Positions 32,753 through 42,936 are shown, numbered from the stretch's first letter. The stretch: 64,000 nucleotides of DNA from Aurelia coerulea (GCA_039566865.1 CM076957.1:12967896-13031895); one strand, 5' to 3'. The notes: generated by a model not told the origin, from the sequence alone. Numbers and translations are program-made.

Positions 32753-33765
32753 GTGTATGTGTGCCAGGTACAATCAAGTCACTGGCGACTTCTGGTGATC
32801 CTCTGAACAAACAATCTCCATTCTGTTCTGTTCATTGCTGTTTCATTAAGTTGATGCAAGGACATCCTTGTGAAGTCTTTCAATACATCAAGCCATCTTG
32901 TTCTTTGCCTGCCTCGTCTTCTTAACATGATATGTACCTCCCTAACATGATATCTTTTTCCATCCCACGAGCTCGTATCGTATGTCCGAAGAAGGTCAGC
33001 GCTTGTTTTACAATCATGCCTTCTGATGAAATTTCTGGCTTTATTTCTTCTAAAACAGACTTGTTTGTTCTTCTTGCCGTCCATGGTATTCTCAGTATTC
33101 TACGCCAACACCATAGCTCAAACACATCAATCTTCCTTCCTTCACTTTTCCTGATTGTCCAGCTCTCACAGCCGTACATCATTACAGGGAAAGCTAATGC
33201 CTTCACTAGGCGCACTTTCGTATGCATTGATATCTCTTTGTCTTTCATGACTCTATGAAGACCTGTCATCGCCGCTTTGCCCATGGCAATTCTTCTGATA
33301 TTTTCTGATGTGCAACCTCCCATCTCTTTCGATTTTAGCACCGAGGAACATGAAGCTATCTACGAGTTCAACTGTTTCGTCCTCGTCCCCAATTGCAAAG
33401 TCTTCCAGCTCACTTGATTTAACCATTACTTTCGTTTTCTTAATGTGGAGCCGAAGTCCAGCTTTCTCACTTTCTAGTTTTACCCTATTTAACAGCCTTT
33501 TGAGACCTCCTCCTGTTTCTGCTAGTAGCGTGGTGTCATCTGCATATCGAAGGTTATTGATATTTCGACCGCTTATCTTAATTCCATGTTCTATCTCTTC
33601 CAGACCAGCCATCCTCATTATATTTTCACTGTACAAGTAGAACAGATACGGGGATAAGATGCAGCCTTGCCTTACCCCTTTGTTGATCTTAAACCATTCG
33701 GTATTTCCGTACATAGTTCTTACTGTTGCCTCCTGATCTGTGTACAACCCGCGTATCAGAATCAT
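32753..33765 (-). pseudogene. RTE-like LINE fragment (3' part of RT ORF)
   Basis: Minus-strand frames read LIRGLYTDQEATVRTMYG, KGVRQGCILSPYLFYLYSE, NNLRYADDTTLLAETGG and EKAGLRLHIKKTKVM (33253-33768). WTARRTNKSVLEEIKPEIS and FFGHTIRARGMEKDIMLG follow (32922-33341), then RGRQRTRWLDVLKDFTRMSL (32779-33084). These are signatures of the RTE-type endonuclease-reverse transcriptases. YADD is intact. Frames change at about 33300 and 33000. The copy is 5'-truncated within the RT. AACTTGAACAT flanks it (32742-32752 and, after the later LINE D1, 36466-36476), an 11-bp target duplication. Confidence 0.82.
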
Positions 33766-33771
33766 CAACTT

Positions 33772-36458
33772 TTTTTTTTTTTTTTTTTTATCACAAATAA
33801 AAACAACTAACTACAACGAAATATAAATATTCTGTGGCTGCCATAGCTGGAAAGGACATGATGTCATCGAGTTCCAACTACGGCAGCCACTTACATCAAT
33901 GGTGAAATCTACATCAAATTGTTTTAAAAGAAAGAAAAAGAACAGCACAGGCGTCTCAGAAAGAAGAACTCCCTCGACCTTATGGCAGTTGCTTGACTCT
34001 CAAACGAGCACAGATAGATGAGACACCTAAAGATGCCGCGAGGATTATGTAATATATCAGATCTGCTATTCATGATACAAATGGGAGTACTTCTTTACAA
34101 GACACCCGCTACAAATACCACAAATAAAACGAAAATATTGCTGCTGTTTTATGCTTAAATTTAATTTGAAAACCTTTTCGTATTTTTGATAAAAGAAATT
34201 GTTGCTAGGAAAATTTGTGGATGGAATGGCTTTACTTTTTTGCAAGAGAAAACAACCTCTTCAGTTTTATTTACATTAAACTGCATTTTCCATTGCCATG
34301 CCCATAATCGAACTCTGTCAAGATCTGCATTGAGTTCATCAGCAGATCTTCTTTCATCTTGAACAACTGAGAAGAGAGATGTATCATCCGCAAACATTTT
34401 GACATCACAGTTCACATTCTCAACAAGATCATTTATGTAGACAAGAAAAAATAGAGGACCCAAGACAGAGCCCTGTGGCACACCAGCACATATCGCTGCC
34501 CATTTTGAGCTTTTCCCGTTCAGAACAACTCGCTGTTTTCGATTTGCTAAGTAGTCCTGGATCAAAGTAAGGACGTTCCCATTTATACCATTGCACTTTA
34601 ATTTGTATAGGAGGCCCTCGTGCCAAACCCTGTCAAAGGCTTTGGAAAGATCAAGAAAGACGGCTCTAGTTTCAAGAGAAGGACAAGCTTCAAATGCTTT
34701 GTAGATGTTGTGGGTGATAGATAACAACTGATTAATAGTGGAATCTCCCGGCCGAAAACCTGATTGTTGTTGGGCTAGAAGTCTATTCTCAGAAAGATGT
34801 TTGTAAATTTCGTCGAACAATACTTTTTCAAATATCTTCCCAAATATAGGTAGAAGCGAAATGGGCCTATAGTTCGTTTTGTTCTGCCTGCTGTCTTTCT
34901 TGTGGATAGGAATTACGTTTGCCTTTTTCCAAACTGAAGGATAAGTTCCGGTCTCCAAAGATTTTTCAAAGATTAAACATAGGGGCTCAACTATCGAGGC
35001 ATCGCATATCTTAATCATATGAACAGATATATTGTCACAGCCGCCAGCTTTTTTGCAATCAAGGGCACGAATTAATAGTAGTACTTTATCCCTGTTAATG
35101 GCAATATCCGTTAAAGGTGAATTGCACCGGGGCAAAAAGTTCGGAATTGTGCTGCCGGTTGATATTGCGGAACACTGTTGCACAAAGAAATCATTCAAAA
35201 TGTTAGCCTTGGTATCTACGTTAGTAACAATGATTCCATTTTCTAGAATTGGTGGTATTCCCGAAATGCTCTTCTTATTCATTAATTTGTTCCAAGTAGA
35301 CCAGTACGTTTTGATACCACTGCTGGGGTCAGACAATTTCCTACCTAGCTTTAAGTAATATTTTTCTTTGGCATCAAGAATCATTGTTGAGGTTTCTTTC
35401 CTAGCGTCCTTAACTTTGATCCAGTCCTCTTGCTTTCTACCACGCTGCAAAAATTTTTTGTAAACCCTATGTTTTCGCCTTATTGCTGTTTTTACTTCCG
35501 CTGTCACCCATGGTGCGTCCTTGTCATTACATTTGACAATTTTGTTTGGTATGCTAGAAGACAATATAGAATATATCGTTGCGGTGAATACTTCAGTCGA
35601 GAGGAGTAAAAGTATGTCTAGAGGGAATAGGTAGATAGAATCAATTACTGCACCTATCAGAAGTGCATACAACACATGAGGGAAAATTGCCGAAACTGTG
35701 TTTATAAAACAGTGACATTTCAAAAGTGATATAAATCTCGTGTCAAAAAAGTGAAGCAACAAGTAGATGGCAAAATATACAGTAGTTATTGCATAACTGG
35801 TTATCTTAAAGTAAACATGACATATTCCCTGGGTACCCAGCCCTATAGAAAGAGACCTAGGCGCAATATTTAGCAAATAGTCGATCATCAGTGACAGCGG
35901 AAGAGTTACCATTGATAAACACATGAGCAGGTACAAATAGGCAAAGGAACAAAGCATTGAAACAAGTATACTCTCAACAGGAATGAATTTAGAGACCACT
36001 GGGACCAGTTTGAGCCTAAGCGCAATCCCCGCACGCCATTCATTAATTCCTATGGGCATATGATCTCTGCATGATCTCTTTGACAGCTCCCAAGGTCCAG
36101 TCTAATTGTAAAAAAATAGATATTAAGCATTGGGCACAATAAGCAGCAGCTAAAGTAAAATAATTTATTGAAACACGACACGAAAAACTTAAGAAACATC
36201 AAAACAAACGACAAGTCAAATTTTCCGTACGGACAGTGATCCTGGGGACCAAACACACGCGAAAAAAGAAACTGCGGAGGACTTTTTGAGGCAAATCGAC
36301 AATATTCTTTGATCATTTTGGAAAGGGCCGAAGAAGAAGAAAAAAAAAGAATCATCCACCCTAATCAATCGAATTAGAACCATGCATTATCCCTCAGAGC
36401 CCTCCGCTTCAACAACCTCAAAAAAGCGTCTGCTCACCACCGGAAGCCATGACGAAAA
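33772..36458 (-). mobile_element. LINE D1: internally shortened poly(A) LINE with 12-bp TSD
   Basis: AATCATCAACTT lies at 33760-33771 and 36459-36470. The 3' end (left) is a T run on the plus strand (poly(A) tail), followed by a UTR related to that of LINE D2. The single ORF (34161-36059) lacks the endonuclease and C-terminal domain found in D2. It inserted exactly at the 5' edge of the RTE fragment, overlapping that fragment's own duplication. Confidence 0.85.
34161..36059 (-). CDS. LINE D1 fusion ORF: hydrophobic leader joined to reverse transcriptase
   Basis: An uninterrupted 632-codon frame. Residues 1-154 match the D2 leader: MPIGINEWRAGI, then several hydrophobic segments including SMLCSFAYLYLLMCLSMVTL and repeated transmembrane-like runs, up to DILLLLS, where D2 continues into its 2A motif. 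At residue 155 (about 35597) it jumps to TEVFTATIYSIL and CNDKDAPWVTAEVKTAIRRK, the linker after the endonuclease in D2. The RT follows: [57 protein letters not shown]. At about 34205 it jumps again, from FHPQIFL to ATISFIKNTKR, the last residues of D2, omitting over 300 residues. Both joins keep frame. The catalytic Asp pair is intact. Without endonuclease it would depend on a partner. Confidence 0.8.
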   Translation of the reverse strand: MPIGINEWRAGIALRLKLVPVVSKFIPVESILVSMLCSFAYLYLLMCLSMVTLPLSLMIDYLLNIAPRSLSIGLGTQGICHVYFKITSYAITTVYFAIYLLLHFFDTRFISLLKCHCFINTVSAIFPHVLYALLIGAVIDSIYLFPLDILLLLSTEVFTATIYSILSSSIPNKIVKCNDKDAPWVTAEVKTAIRRKHRVYKKFLQRGRKQEDWIKVKDARKETSTMILDAKEKYYLKLGRKLSDPSSGIKTYWSTWNKLMNKKSISGIPPILENGIIVTNVDTKANILNDFFVQQCSAISTGSTIPNFLPRCNSPLTDIAINRDKVLLLIRALDCKKAGGCDNISVHMIKICDASIVEPLCLIFEKSLETGTYPSVWKKANVIPIHKKDSRQNKTNYRPISLLPIFGKIFEKVLFDEIYKHLSENRLLAQQQSGFRPGDSTINQLLSITHNIYKAFEACPSLETRAVFLDLSKAFDRVWHEGLLYKLKCNGINGNVLTLIQDYLANRKQRVVLNGKSSKWAAICAGVPQGSVLGPLFFLVYINDLVENVNCDVKMFADDTSLFSVVQDERRSADELNADLDRVRLWAWQWKMQFNVNKTEEVVFSCKKVKPFHPQIFLATISFIKNTKRFSN

Positions 36459-36465
36459 AATCATC

Positions 36466-36815
36466 AACTTGAACATAGATACGTCGTTTGTTGGTATTGA
36501 TGCTTTGAGAGCAGAAATATCAATCTTGAAAGCTCAAATTTGCGTCCACTTGCAAACCAGAGCTTTGGCCTTTTATTCATGAACCACATCGAAATTAAGA
36601 ACTGATATTAATGAACAATTACGAAACTTCCCAATGGGTGACTGGGGGGGGATGACTTCTGAAAAACAGAACAACACAAGATCTAATGTTGTTAACATTT
36701 TATCAACGCTCTCGTTGATTTAAAGGCTAAAGCTCTGGTTTGTAGGAAGAGGCAAACTTCAGCTTTCAAGATTGATATTTTTGCTCTCAAAGCACCAATA
36801 CCAACAAACCTATAA
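36466..36815. repeat. Foldback interior with 90-bp inverted arms
   Basis: From AACTTGAACATAGATACGTC the left-limb sequence resumes after the RTE and D1 insertions. TTTGTTGGTATTGATGCTTT through ACCAGAGCTTTGGCC (36488-36577) is inverted at 36722-36812. A shared segment occurs at 6486-6612. Confidence 0.6.
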
Positions 36816-37031
36816 TCAGTTGCAAAATTGTTGAGCCATTCTAAAAAATATGGTTTTTTGGCACTGTGCCCCCCGTCCCCCCTTTGCAATGTTGAAATCA
36901 GTCGCAAAAGTTGTAAATCGTTAGCTGCCAACAGAAAAGTCGCGTTTGTTTCCAATCAACATTGCAACGGGGGGAGGGGGGGCAAAAAACTTTATTTTTT
37001 GTCAATGGCTCAACAATTTTGCAACTGATTG
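36814..37031 (+). mobile_element. 218-bp MITE, copy 1 (AATCAGTTGCAAAATTGTTG ends)
   Basis: Terminal inverted repeats AATCAGTTGCAAAATTGTTG plus AGCCAT and the exact inverse. A second nested inverted block TTGCAATGTTGA/TCAACATTGCAA borders C-rich and G-rich tracts. A nearly identical copy in the same orientation lies at 47222-47441. No clear target duplication. Confidence 0.7.
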
Positions 37032-38458
37032 TCTGAAAATGGTCAAAGATTAAATGCGTGTAACTCACATGCGCATTAGAATTTTGTAACCCTTTTTGGA
37101 GATCAACTAGAGTTTGGTTGGATCCAGGCATGTGTGCTGTTTTTACTTGCTTGTGGGCAGCAATAAAGCCTTTGGAGACTTATCAAAAATGAACGATTTT
37201 TCTTAAAATCGAGGTATTTTGTCGTTCTTATAAAAAAGGGGCGTGGCACTATCTAATTGACTCAAAATAGGCAGTGTCATTCATAGATTCTCTGAACACC
37301 CCAGGCCAGCGCATGATGTCGAGAAAAGGGCATGTTATGAGAGTGTTCCCAATTGACAACGATTTTATCTTCAATTTAAGTCCCCTTGTTATTATCAATG
37401 CATAATTCACTAGCAGGAAAACGTACCGTATATTCTTACATCCAAGAAATGAAGCCTCAAAATGTAATGAATGGATCAGGAAACTTTTCCATGATGTTTT
37501 TTACTTGGAAGAGAAGAAATGCTCTGCATTTGACGGTCTATTTCTCAATGTTCAAAGGAACAGTAAACAAAAGTAAAGAGGGGGGGGGAATGAACACGAA
37601 AAAGTGCTGTATTGAATTGAGACAAATTCCAACTCTAAGATCTTGTATCCAAAGATCATGCGATTCATACGAGAAAAATCAACTGAATTTCCTTTCACTA
37701 TCTCTATAAAATTTATTTTGAGATGAACTTGTTGATATCTAAAGCGCGAGATTTGAACGCTCGAATCAAATTCGTTGACACCACCTTCAAAATGGCAGTA
37801 CATCGCCTTGTTTATCTTATGACTTGAGCCAAGTCCACTTGGAAAATTGTCCTGATCGTGCAGAATTCACGAAAACCACCTTGAAATGCGCTGTTGTGAC
37901 AAAGTCATGATTTTGAAACCGAGGCCAACAACAGTATCGATGCTCCATCGATACTCACTGTCACCGTTCGTGAAAAAACTCGTTATAACTGTAACTACAA
38001 TTTATCTTCATTCTGGCTTTTATGCCCAATGCCACGGGAAAAGAGTTATCAATCTGATTTTCACTTAAAGTTAATGAAAACGGCAACACTTGCAGCGTAA
38101 GAGAATGTAAACAACATCGACGGTCAGTTTTTTTACTTTTAAAGAGAGTGAATCTAAACTTTTAACTGGTATAGATTGGTCTTCGAAGGTGTTCTCTGTC
38201 CACAAAATCTTTCTTAGTTGGCAACTATCATGAAAAGTTTGACATGCATTAGGAAGATAGACATATTTTGCGTCCTTTTAACATAATATTTCATTTCCAA
38301 ATATTTGTTCTGATTTAATATACGATTATTTGCAACGCCAAGATCAGGCGACCTTCGTTTAAAGAGCAACTGTTGACCGGCATGCTTTGCGCGAAGTAAG
38401 CAACTCGCTCCACACAGCTCCATAATTTCGTAGTATAAGAAATTAAACACGATTCTAA
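37032..38458. other. Spacer, no gene recognised
   Basis: Contains a 107-codon plus-strand frame (37386-37709) without motifs. The segment TTTAAAGAGCAACTGTTGAC with GGCATGCTTTGCG at 38356-38391 recurs inverted at 46560-46595. It may be intron of the gene whose last exons are at 42745 and 43964. Confidence 0.3.
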
Positions 38459-38747
38459 TCCGTGAAATCTTTTTTTTTTTTTTTTTTTTTTTCTATAACA
38501 ACAAAACCTAATTCTAAATAAAAGGAAATACTATTTACATGTGCCATTCATGGCGGGGAAAGACACTAGGTCATCTGGTCCCCACCATGGATGACACTTA
38601 CAATTCAACTGTCAATTTCATAAACAAAAATGAATGAAAAAAAAAAAATTCATACAACACATCAACGATACAACACAGATAAACGTGACAGACAAAAGCC
38701 GAGAAAAGGATGCTACACAGGGTGGATATTAGCATGCTGAGATTTTT

Positions 38748-40568
38748 TCAATGGAGCCGCTTAGTTTTCTCTATGAACGAAATTGTAGCTTCCAAAATCA
38801 TTCTGTTTGAGACAATGTTTAATTTCTCAGCACCAAACAACAAGAGGTTACCAAGTGCCTCGTCATCCAAAACTGTAACGTCCAATAGCGGGATGTCTCC
38901 AAGCTGGCCAAAGAGATCTCTGCGAGCATTTTCAAAAAGAGGGCAGTGCAGGAGGTAATGTTCATTATCCTCATTTGCAACACCGCATATACACAAGGGA
39001 CTTAAACAATCAAAGTTGTGCCTAAATCGATGCTCATTTAGGGGACTAAAACCGACTCTAAGTCTTGTTAGATTTCTTATACCGGTAATATTATGCACAT
39101 TATAAACGGATCTACACGGAGGACGTATTTGAGCAAGCAATTTGCGTTTGAACTCCCCAATAGAAACAGAATTTCTGGTATCTTCATCTAGCAGGTTCCA
39201 TTCGCAGGGAGTACTTTGGAAGTATGCATTGGAAAAACGAACTGTTCTGCTTACAGGCTGCGCGTATGAACGACTTGACCTTAAATGATATGGCACTTCT
39301 CGCTCTGAAGGGATTTCATTGAACAAGTAAGCCGGGGACATACTTTTACGCAGGTTGAAAAAATGACACAGTCGTCGATACCATCTTCTTTGGTAAAGAT
39401 TTTCCCAACCAAGTTCATTGAGAATCCTTTGCCCACTTGTACCTTTCCACGCTCCTGATACCGCTAACGCAGCAGAGTATTGCACTTGCTCTAGCTTTTT
39501 AGTGAAGCTTTGCCTCATTTCAGGATCGTACTTATGATACAAAATGTCACCATAGTCAAGGTGAGGTCTGACGTGAAGCTTATAAACTTGATCGAGTACT
39601 TCCCTTTTGACGTACCTGGATAAGTATTTAATGATACCAATACCTTTTCGAGCCTTAGCAATAGCTTCCTTGATATGGCTTTGGAAATTTAGTTTGTCAT
39701 CAAGAATAATACCGAGATGCTTATGTTCGTTCTTCCTTGACACTTCGTCATTTCCTAATATTAGCACAGGATGATTTGGTTTATTTCTTTTTGTTGAAAA
39801 AATAACCTCTTCGGTTTTATCTGCATTGAATTGCATTTTCCATTGCCATGCCCATAGTCTAACTCTCTCCAGATCCCTATTTAGACCCTCAGCTGTTTCT
39901 CCTTCACCATTCACAACAGAAAAAAGCGATGTGTCATCTGCAAACAGTTTGATATCACTGTGGACATTTTCAATAAGATCGTTTATATAAACAAGGAAAA
40001 AGAGAGGACCCAGGACGGAGCCTTGTGGAACACCTGAAGAAACCACCTTCCATTCAGAGCTTTTACCATTTAGCAAGACACGCTGGCTACGATTTGACAA
40101 AAAGCTGCGCAAAAGAACAAGAAGCTTTCCAGATATTCCGGATATTTCAAGTTTGTAAAGCAACCCATCATGCCAAACTCTGTCAAATGCCTTCGACAGA
40201 TCAAGGAATACAGCTCGAGTTTCTTTGCTAGGCACCTCTTCAAAAGCAACATATATTTTATGCGTAATCAGTAAAAGTTGGTTGATGGTAGAATCCCCAG
40301 GACGAAAACCAGATTGATGAGGTGTCAACATTTGATTGGTAGATAAATATTGATAGATTTCGTCAAAGATGATTTTTTCCAGAATCTTTCCACAGATAGG
40401 CAAGAGTGATATGGGGCGATAGTTCTTTTTATTTTGTCTGCTGCCCTTTTTGTGGACTGGGATGATATTTGCTCTTTTCCAGCTGGAGGGGTAGACCCCA
40501 GTTTCAATGCACTGTTTGAAAATCAAAGACAATGGCTCAACAAGGCAGTCATCGCAGATTTTTAACAT
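38748..40568 (-). CDS. LINE D2 reverse transcriptase and C-terminal domain
   Basis: 606 codons, open throughout. The order is fingers (NYRPISLLPICGKILEKIIF), motif A (FLDLSKAFDRVWH), [14 protein letters not shown], catalytic KLFADDTSLFSV, thumb (KHLGIILDDKLNFQSHI), then a long C-terminal region (LRSSRSYAQPVSR, LRVGFSPLNEHRFRHNF). That region ends in a Cys/His cluster CICGVANEDNEHYLLHCPLF (C-x-C, H, C), resembling the zinc-knuckle-like tail of Jockey/CR1-group RTs. The start is internal to the polyprotein. A small deletion at its upstream edge separates it from the endonuclease frame. Where the D1 copy lacks sequence, D2 supplies the missing C-terminal block. Confidence 0.85.
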   Translation of the reverse strand: MLKICDDCLVEPLSLIFKQCIETGVYPSSWKRANIIPVHKKGSRQNKKNYRPISLLPICGKILEKIIFDEIYQYLSTNQMLTPHQSGFRPGDSTINQLLLITHKIYVAFEEVPSKETRAVFLDLSKAFDRVWHDGLLYKLEISGISGKLLVLLRSFLSNRSQRVLLNGKSSEWKVVSSGVPQGSVLGPLFFLVYINDLIENVHSDIKLFADDTSLFSVVNGEGETAEGLNRDLERVRLWAWQWKMQFNADKTEEVIFSTKRNKPNHPVLILGNDEVSRKNEHKHLGIILDDKLNFQSHIKEAIAKARKGIGIIKYLSRYVKREVLDQVYKLHVRPHLDYGDILYHKYDPEMRQSFTKKLEQVQYSAALAVSGAWKGTSGQRILNELGWENLYQRRWYRRLCHFFNLRKSMSPAYLFNEIPSEREVPYHLRSSRSYAQPVSRTVRFSNAYFQSTPCEWNLLDEDTRNSVSIGEFKRKLLAQIRPPCRSVYNVHNITGIRNLTRLRVGFSPLNEHRFRHNFDCLSPLCICGVANEDNEHYLLHCPLFENARRDLFGQLGDIPLLDVTVLDDEALGNLLLFGAEKLNIVSNRMILEATISFIEKTKRLH

Positions 40569-41908
40569 TCCAATAGAGATACCATCGCTTTATTACTATC
40601 CAAAGAGCGAATTAACCGCAATATTTTCTCTTTATCTATGGGTATTTCTGTCAGAGAGCAGGTGCCCTGCCTTCGAAAATTTGGCAATGTGCTACCAGTT
40701 ACAACTGCAGAGCATTGTTCTACAAAATAGTCATTTAATATAGTTGCTTTGCTTTGGATATTAGTTACGAATATTCCATTTTCAAGCAGAGGTGGAATGT
40801 TAACGGCACTCTTCTTATTTATTAGTCTGTTCAAGATAGACCAATAAGATTTCTTCCCTTGATTTGAATCTGATAGCTTTTGACCAAGGCTTGAGAGATA
40901 TGATTCTTTGGCAGAGGTGATTAGTTTTGAAGTTTCGTTACGAGCAGCTCTAACTCGTTCCCAGTCTTCTGCATTTCTACCACGTCGCACAAAATTTCGA
41001 TAGAGTTTATGCTTACGTTTTATAGCAGTTTTGAGAGCGGGTGTTATCCAGGGTGGGTCTTTGTCGTTGCATTTGATTTCCCGATTGGGAATATTTGCAG
41101 AAAGGACTGAGAGTAGATTGTCCGTAAAAACAACTGCCATGTCCTCTGATCCTAGCCCTTCGAATTTAGACTCCCAATTTATATCGTTAAGTAAGTCTTT
41201 GATAGTACGTGTGTTCGCCTTTCTGTAATCCCAGACGCACCTTTTGTAGGGGGGTGGAGATGGTAATGTGATGTTAAGCTTACCATGAATAATTTGATGC
41301 TGACAGTTATTGTCTAGGGATGGATGGACACATGTCTCAACAAAAAGATTTGGTTGATCAGTAATGATCAAGTCAATACATGTCATGCTCTCCCCTCTTA
41401 TATTCGTCGGTTCCTCGATTAACTGGTGCAGGTTATTCACATCAAGGACTTCCTCAAGAACAGACCCCTCGGGGTTTTCAATATCTTCCGGCCACCATTG
41501 ATTAGACCTGCAATTAAAATCACCCGTTATAGTCAATTGGTAAGGGTTTTCGTTTTGAATGCGAGTCACCACAAGTTGTAGTCTATCGATAAAACTTTCA
41601 AATTCTGCGCTGCTTTGGCTTGGACTACGATAAAGTACCACAAAAAATATTTTCTTACGTGCTATGCACATTTCGGAAACAACCATTTCTTGTATTATCT
41701 CAAGGTCTTGCCTGCGTTTGATTGCCAAGCCTTCACGAAAGTAAAGACATACACCCCCAATTTTGGTATTGCTAGGATGATCACTTCTGTAAATTTCCCT
41801 GCTGAAACCCTCAATACGAATATCCTCGTCACTAATCGTATCATCCAACATAGTTTCAGATAACCCAATGACATCATACTTATGCACAGAGTTGTAGGCC
41901 TCAATCAA
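40562..41908 (-). CDS. LINE D2 endonuclease and linker
   Basis: 448 codons. APE-type endonuclease motifs: VIGLSETMLDD (catalytic Glu), GGVCLYFREGL, TITGDFNCRSNQWW (Asp/Asn), TCIDLIITDQP, and a terminal His region CQHQIIHGKL. The linker NDKDPPWITPALKTAIKRKH follows, matching the part of D1 just after its first junction. The usual first motif with catalytic Asn is missing at the N terminus, so a deletion near 41920 removed the start of the domain as well as changing frame relative to the 2A leader. The C-terminal end changes frame near 40570, where the RT frame takes over. Confidence 0.82.
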   Translation of the reverse strand: MIEAYNSVHKYDVIGLSETMLDDTISDEDIRIEGFSREIYRSDHPSNTKIGGVCLYFREGLAIKRRQDLEIIQEMVVSEMCIARKKIFFVVLYRSPSQSSAEFESFIDRLQLVVTRIQNENPYQLTITGDFNCRSNQWWPEDIENPEGSVLEEVLDVNNLHQLIEEPTNIRGESMTCIDLIITDQPNLFVETCVHPSLDNNCQHQIIHGKLNITLPSPPPYKRCVWDYRKANTRTIKDLLNDINWESKFEGLGSEDMAVVFTDNLLSVLSANIPNREIKCNDKDPPWITPALKTAIKRKHKLYRNFVRRGRNAEDWERVRAARNETSKLITSAKESYLSSLGQKLSDSNQGKKSYWSILNRLINKKSAVNIPPLLENGIFVTNIQSKATILNDYFVEQCSAVVTGSTLPNFRRQGTCSLTEIPIDKEKILRLIRSLDSNKAMVSLLEC

Positions 41909-41927
41909 GGGAATTTTAATTCGACCT

Positions 41928-42479
41928 CTAGCACTTTAAACAGTTTTCTTGTTGAGGTCCTGGATTGGTTTCTACATCACCGGCAACTAAAAGAAGGATA
42001 TTCAAATGGTGATCAGTCATAGGCGATAGAAATTCTAAGAACTGGCAGATCAAGAGGGTATAGACAATAGAATGAGATCTTTTTAGAATGGTTCTGCAGC
42101 ACACAGAACATCCGTGAATATGAACTACATTTGTGGCAACTCGCATTAAAAACCATGCACATAGAGGGAAGAGATTGGTTAAGGAGCTTGTTAACTCAAT
42201 ATATCTCTGAATCGGGCATCGCAGTTCCTGAATTCTACAAGATGGCGCACCAGCTAGGACCACATCAGGAACAAACATCATTCCGGACGCAAGAAGAATT
42301 GAAAGCGGAACAGTTATTACTGACAACCAAATGATAATGTACAAGTGAGCAAAGGAACACAAGGAACTGACCAAAATCTTGCACAGGGGGATTTGGTAAA
42401 AAACCCTCACGCGGAAAATAGCTCGTTTACAAAAGATTCCTGCACGCCACTGTTCAATACCTATGGGCATTGATAACAA
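41928..42479 (-). CDS. LINE D2 hydrophobic leader ending in a 2A-like peptide
   Basis: 183 codons. It starts MLSMPIGIEQWRAGI; the WRAGI block is shared with D1. Several strongly hydrophobic segments follow (LCSFAHLYIIIWLSVITVPL, then others), then LNILLLVAGDVETNPGP, a canonical D-V-E-x-N-P-G-P 2A-like motif (codons at 41955-41978). In cells such motifs make the ribosome skip one peptide bond, releasing the leader from the downstream endonuclease/RT. 2A-like motifs are known from trypanosome and sea urchin non-LTR elements. The frame stops six codons after the motif because of a deletion. The multi-span leader suggests the released product sits in a membrane. That is inference. Confidence 0.78.
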   Translation of the reverse strand: MLSMPIGIEQWRAGIFCKRAIFRVRVFYQIPLCKILVSSLCSFAHLYIIIWLSVITVPLSILLASGMMFVPDVVLAGAPSCRIQELRCPIQRYIELTSSLTNLFPLCAWFLMRVATNVVHIHGCSVCCRTILKRSHSIVYTLLICQFLEFLSPMTDHHLNILLLVAGDVETNPGPQQENCLKC

Positions 42480-42744
42480 CTCCTATCCCTTTGGCCATTG
42501 GAAAACGAACATCCTGTGAGCGAGCTTTTGAAAATTCGGCATACATAACAATAAAAAATTGAAAGAATAGCAAATCTAATTGAGAAAAATACAAGCACAC
42601 AAATTAAAAACGATTTCATAGCAGTTTTGGCATTGCATCCGTGAAATCTTGGACGATGCTAACAGCAGAGACAACATGGGTTTCATTTTTGGCAAGATGA
42701 AGTATTTCTTTAGCTTCGTGGCTGTTTATTTCATGCAAAGGCAG

Positions 42745-42936
42745 TTTCTACTGTGCTTTTTGGACGTCCTCAAATTGGCGAAGATCGCAAGATGGTGTCC
42801 TGGTTGAAAGTCTCTTGGAAGCAGCCCCTTTCCACGGCAGAAACCCTTCAATTATTTGACTTGAGAAGAACACTAAGACTTGGTCAGAATCTACATCAAA
42901 GCTTCTCAATAAAATGGAGCAGCCCCACGACAAGAG
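42745..42936 (+). CDS. Candidate host gene, penultimate exon, unknown product
   Basis: Acceptor CAAAGGCAG ends at 42744 and a perfect donor GTAAGT begins at 42937. The exon reads STVLFGRPQIGEDRKMVSWL, then KVSWKQPLSTAETLQLFDLR and ends SIKWSSPTTR plus one base. Joined in phase to the exon at 43964 the frame stays open to a stop. No domain recognised. LINE D2 lies upstream in antisense, presumably within the previous intron. Earlier exons were not found. Confidence 0.55.

Larger units (their letters stand above)
38472..42637 (-). mobile_element. LINE D2: 4.2-kb poly(A) LINE with 2A-like motif and 13-bp TSD
   Basis: TCCGTGAAATCTT occurs at 38459-38471 and 42638-42650. The poly(A) tail (T run, plus strand) is at 38472-38492. 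The coding order on the minus strand is hydrophobic leader ending in a 2A-like motif, endonuclease, RT and Cys/His C terminus. Two small deletions break the polyprotein (near 41920 and near 40570). It lies antisense inside what looks like an intron of the host gene at 42745-44025. Confidence 0.88.

Noticed and set aside
42748..42933. Minus-strand frame with readable extension to 42650
   Set aside because: The plus strand in the same interval has a perfect donor, an acceptor and an in-phase next exon, so the minus frame is its shadow.
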